Source: Aquificaceae bacterium (GTDB taxonomy: Bacteria; Aquificota; Aquificia; Aquificales; Aquificaceae). Taken from it: a DNA stretch of 7,626 nt. Below the pieces are notes generated by a model. That model saw only the letters and a program-made list of their open reading frames with translations. It was not told where the DNA came from and did not search any database. The position numbers and the translations under genes were made by a program. Where the stretch lies: assembly GCA_015487535.1 (NCBI GenBank), contig WFPN01000206.1:1-7626 (forward strand), written 5' to 3'. Shown here piece by piece: positions 5,983-7,626 of this stretch (position 1 is the first letter of the stretch; every line of letters begins with the position of its first letter).

Positions 5983-7080
5983 ATGTCCGAGCTCGGTAGG
6001 ATTAAGCTCCTCCTGTCATCCGCTGAGCGTATAAGTAGGGAACAGGACGTTGATAAGCTCCTCGTGATGCTCTCAGATCTTGCAAGGGACATCCTGGAGG
6101 TGGACAGGTGCAGCCTCTTCCTCCTCGACAGGGAGAAGAATGAACTCTGGACTAAGGTCGCACACGGTGTGGAGGAGATAAGAGTTCCCGCAGACAGCGG
6201 CGTGGTGGGCTGGGTAGCTCAGAGGGGCGAGAGCCTCGTTGTAAAGGACGCTTACGCGGATCCCAGGTTCAACCCTGAGGTAGATAAGGAAACGGGATAC
6301 AGAACACAGAATATACTTGCCATTCCTATGTTCGATAAGAAAGGTAACGTCCTCGGCGTGTTTCAGGCTGTGAACAAGCTCTCGGGAAACTTCTCCGAAG
6401 AGGACCTTGAGCTGTTTACACTCCTAGGGGGATACGCCTCTTCAGCTATAGAGAACTCCTTACTTCAGGCGAAGGTAAAGGAGGCTTACAGGGAGGCTAT
6501 AATGAGACTTTCCCACGCGGCCGAGTACAAGGACCCCGAAACCTTCAACCACATAATACGGGTAGGGTTGTACGCAAAGCTGATGGGGGAGAAGCTGGGA
6601 CTTGAGAAAGAGGTATGTGAGAACATTATGCTTGCTGCTCCCATGCACGATATAGGGAAGATAGGCATCCCGGACGCTATCCTGCTGAAGAAGGGGCGGT
6701 TGAACGATTGGGAGTGGGAGGTGATGAAGAGGCACACGGTAATAGGGTACGAGATACTCAAAGATAGCTCCAGCGAGCTTCTGCAGATGGCGGCCCTGGT
6801 TGCACTTGACCACCACGAGAGGTGGGACGGAACGGGCTACCCCAATGGTAAGAAGGGTGAGGAGATAAGTTTATGGGGCAGGATAACCTCCATAGCTGAT
6901 GTGTTCGACGCCCTCCTCTCGAAGAGGCCTTATAAGGAACCCTGGACCCTCGACAGGACCGTGGAACATATGAAGAGTTTAAAGGGAAAGGCCTTCGATC
7001 CCAAGCTGATAGACCTGTTCTTCGAAAATATAGATGAGGTTATGCGTATAAGGGAAAACTATAAAGATGAGGAAGTGTAA
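5983..7080 (+). CDS. GAF domain plus HD-GYP domain protein, predicted cyclic-di-GMP phosphodiesterase
   Basis: This 365-residue cytoplasmic protein is a one-component sensor-effector. An N-terminal GAF domain (about 15-160) has PADSGVVGWVAQRGE (69-83) and NKLSGNFSEEDLELF (131-145), close to the NK-Xn-F-X3-DE motif of cyclic-nucleotide-binding GAF domains except for Leu in place of the final Glu. A helical linker (about 160-175) leads to the HD-GYP domain. That domain has H190, HDIGKIGIPD (222-231) with the HD pair, H251 (RHTVIGYEIL), DHHERWDGTGYP (276-287) carrying the paired His and the GYP signature, and D306 in SIADVFDAL. All metal-binding and GYP residues are present, so hydrolysis of c-di-GMP is the expected activity. 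There is no receiver or membrane domain. No Shine-Dalgarno precedes the ATG. The GAF ligand is unknown. Confidence 0.95.
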   Translation: MSELGRIKLLLSSAERISREQDVDKLLVMLSDLARDILEVDRCSLFLLDREKNELWTKVAHGVEEIRVPADSGVVGWVAQRGESLVVKDAYADPRFNPEVDKETGYRTQNILAIPMFDKKGNVLGVFQAVNKLSGNFSEEDLELFTLLGGYASSAIENSLLQAKVKEAYREAIMRLSHAAEYKDPETFNHIIRVGLYAKLMGEKLGLEKEVCENIMLAAPMHDIGKIGIPDAILLKKGRLNDWEWEVMKRHTVIGYEILKDSSSELLQMAALVALDHHERWDGTGYPNGKKGEEISLWGRITSIADVFDALLSKRPYKEPWTLDRTVEHMKSLKGKAFDPKLIDLFFENIDEVMRIRENYKDEEV

Positions 7081-7094
7081 AGTATCTTATCTGC

Positions 7095-7111
7095 TGTAAA
7101 CAACCTTTACA
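7095..7111. promoter_or_regulatory. inverted repeat 1, TGTAAA-N5-TTTACA, candidate activator (enhancer) site
   Basis: TGTAAACAACCTTTACA is a perfect 6-bp inverted repeat with a 5-bp spacer. It matches the second repeat at 7166-7182 in 15 of 17 positions. Its centre is about 169 bp upstream of the predicted sigma-54 start at 7272. The stem is too weak, and lacks a T-tract, to be a terminator for the upstream gene. Confidence 0.65.
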
Positions 7112-7164
7112 AAAAGCAAAAGACCTTCGCTTCCAGTGTTACCGGTGCCGCCATGGCCCAGTTA

Positions 7165-7183
7165 GTGTAAACATTCTTTACAC
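7165..7183. promoter_or_regulatory. inverted repeat 2, GTGTAAA-N5-TTTACAC, candidate activator (enhancer) site
   Basis: GTGTAAACATTCTTTACAC is a perfect 7-bp inverted repeat with a 5-bp spacer, and its inner 17 bp repeat the site at 7095-7111 with only two spacer changes. Its centre lies about 98 bp upstream of the predicted sigma-54 start and 71 bp from the first repeat, near seven helical turns. Position and symmetry fit a dimer site for an NtrC-family enhancer-binding protein. Confidence 0.68.
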
Positions 7184-7245
7184 GTGAACTAAGAGTCCAG
7201 GTTTAAATATTTTGCTCACTCCTTGCTTAAAGGCCTTTCTAGATT

Positions 7246-7261
7246 CGGTACGTTAATTGCA
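7246..7261 (+). promoter_or_regulatory. sigma-54 (RpoN) -24/-12 promoter
   Basis: CGGTACGTTAATTGCA fits the RpoN consensus TGGYACG-N4-TTGCW at every position except the first base (C for T). The invariant GG (7247-7248) and GC (7259-7260) are exactly ten bases apart. The predicted start is about 7272, leaving a leader of about 48 nt before the ATG at 7320. Two upstream inverted repeats and a good downstream Shine-Dalgarno support it. No comparable sigma-70 promoter was found in this gap. Confidence 0.75.
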
Positions 7262-7273
7262 GTTAGCGTTATA

Positions 7274-7306
7274 GGGTTTGAGATTTTTATTCTCCATCTC
7301 TTACCC
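7274..7306 (+). other. hairpin at the 5' end of the predicted sigma-54 transcript
   Basis: GGGTTTGAGAT (7274-7284) pairs with ATCTCTTACCC (7296-7306) through nine of eleven positions, with a two-base T/T internal loop and an 11-nt loop. It would start one or two bases after the predicted mRNA start and end one base before the Shine-Dalgarno. Such 5' stem-loops can protect mRNA or tune ribosome access; the role here is inference. Confidence 0.5.
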
Positions 7307-7307
7307 A

Positions 7308-7314
7308 GGGAGGT
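7308..7314 (+). promoter_or_regulatory. Shine-Dalgarno GGGAGGT of the secreted beta-helix-like gene
   Basis: A strong GGGAGGT lies five bases before the ATG at 7320-7322 and fixes this start. It sits directly after the 5' hairpin. Confidence 0.85.
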
Positions 7315-7319
7315 AAGCC

Positions 7320-7626
7320 ATGCTTAAACTTCTCACAGGTTTTCTCGTGGGATTAGTGTGCCTTGGCTTAGCACGGGGTGATACGTTCTACGTTTCCCCC
7401 GTCCATCTGGGGGATGCCTGCTCAATAGACTTCCCCTGCTCGTTCCAGTCTGCCCTGAGCAAGGCGGAGAATAACGGAGAGTCTGACATCATATACGTGA
7501 ACCCCGGCCTTTATAGATTTAACTCTACCCTTACAGCTTACGTGAGAGACGGGATGGGGCTTTCAATACTCGCCCTCGATCCATCGGATAAGCCCGTTCT
7601 CGACGGAGACTACGACGGGGACCCAA
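7320..7626 (+). CDS. secreted protein, N-terminal 102 residues, probable right-handed beta-helix surface protein (3' end outside window)
   Basis: Only the first 102 codons are visible. A Sec signal peptide (MLKLLTGFLVGLVCLGLARG, likely cleaved near residue 20) is followed by TFYVSP (22-27), a C34/C40 pair in ACSIDFPCSF, QSALSKAE (43-50), DIIYVNPGLYRF (57-68) and LDGDYDGD near the window end. The order 'FYV..., PC-x-QSAL-x-A, I-YV-PG-Y' is typical of the opening of parallel beta-helix repeat proteins such as polymorphic outer-membrane or adhesin-like proteins. The residues before C14 do not form a good lipobox, so lipoprotein processing is unlikely. It has its own 239-bp upstream region with a sigma-54 promoter and two candidate activator sites, so it is probably conditionally expressed and not co-transcribed with the HD-GYP gene. 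Final function and length cannot be seen. Confidence 0.8.
   Translation, partial: MLKLLTGFLVGLVCLGLARGDTFYVSPVHLGDACSIDFPCSFQSALSKAENNGESDIIYVNPGLYRFNSTLTAYVRDGMGLSILALDPSDKPVLDGDYDGDP

Noticed and set aside
7081..7111. Intrinsic terminator after the HD-GYP gene.
   Set aside because: The only hairpin is an AT-rich 6-bp stem followed by A residues rather than T residues.
7095..7183. True TyrR boxes.
   Set aside because: The TyrR consensus has a 6-bp spacer and both repeats here have 5; the downstream gene has no evident link to aromatic amino acids.
7200..7215. Alternative sigma-54 promoter GG...TTTTGC.
   Set aside because: GG and GC are 12 bases apart instead of 10.
7229..7238. Perfect 10-bp palindrome AAAGGCCTTT just upstream of the -24 element.
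   Set aside because: It is a single short palindrome with no second copy, too little to call an operator.

Overview
The window looks like chromosomal DNA of a thermophilic bacterium, most likely of the Aquificales (Aquifex, Hydrogenobacter or Thermocrinis type). This is an inference from Lys/Glu-rich compact proteins, heavy use of AGG/AGA Arg and ATA Ile codons, very tight gene packing with 1-4 nt overlaps, and a bifunctional purH beside a short biotin ligase. No mobile element, CRISPR array, tRNA or rRNA was seen.

Layout. Positions 1-3278 hold a minus-strand run, in transcription order purH (IMP synthesis), birA (biotin protein ligase), a bacteriohemerythrin and bioA (biotin synthesis, cut by the window edge). 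The hemerythrin sits between two biotin genes. It has the only strong Shine-Dalgarno of the run and a short upstream gap with an FNR-like box and a second small palindrome, so it may have its own promoter. Divergent from purH, across only 23 bp, is a plus-strand pair: a voltage-sensor-type K+ channel with a cytoplasmic RCK domain, overlapping by 4 nt a small exported protein that is probably an outer-membrane beta-barrel. This pair ends exactly against a convergent minus-strand gene (5220-5948) of unknown function with a glutamine-amidotransferase-like/DUF4350-like look; the two stop codons share the bases TTAA. That gene is divergent, across 34 bp, from a GAF plus HD-GYP cyclic-di-GMP phosphodiesterase (5983-7080).

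The last 540 bases are the most unusual part. A 239-bp gap holds two near-identical inverted repeats (TGTAAACA-N2-CTTTACA, centres 71 bp apart), then a good sigma-54 (-24/-12) promoter, a hairpin that would form at the extreme 5' end of the predicted mRNA, a strong ribosome binding site, and the start of a secreted protein resembling right-handed beta-helix surface proteins. The order fits a sigma-54 promoter with upstream sites for an enhancer-binding activator.

A second theme is start-site architecture. Both divergent pairs are separated by an AT-rich gap in which the -10 hexamers of the two strands share one TATA core. The starts served by these elements lie so close to them that the mRNAs should be leaderless or nearly so, in line with the missing or badly spaced Shine-Dalgarno sequences there.
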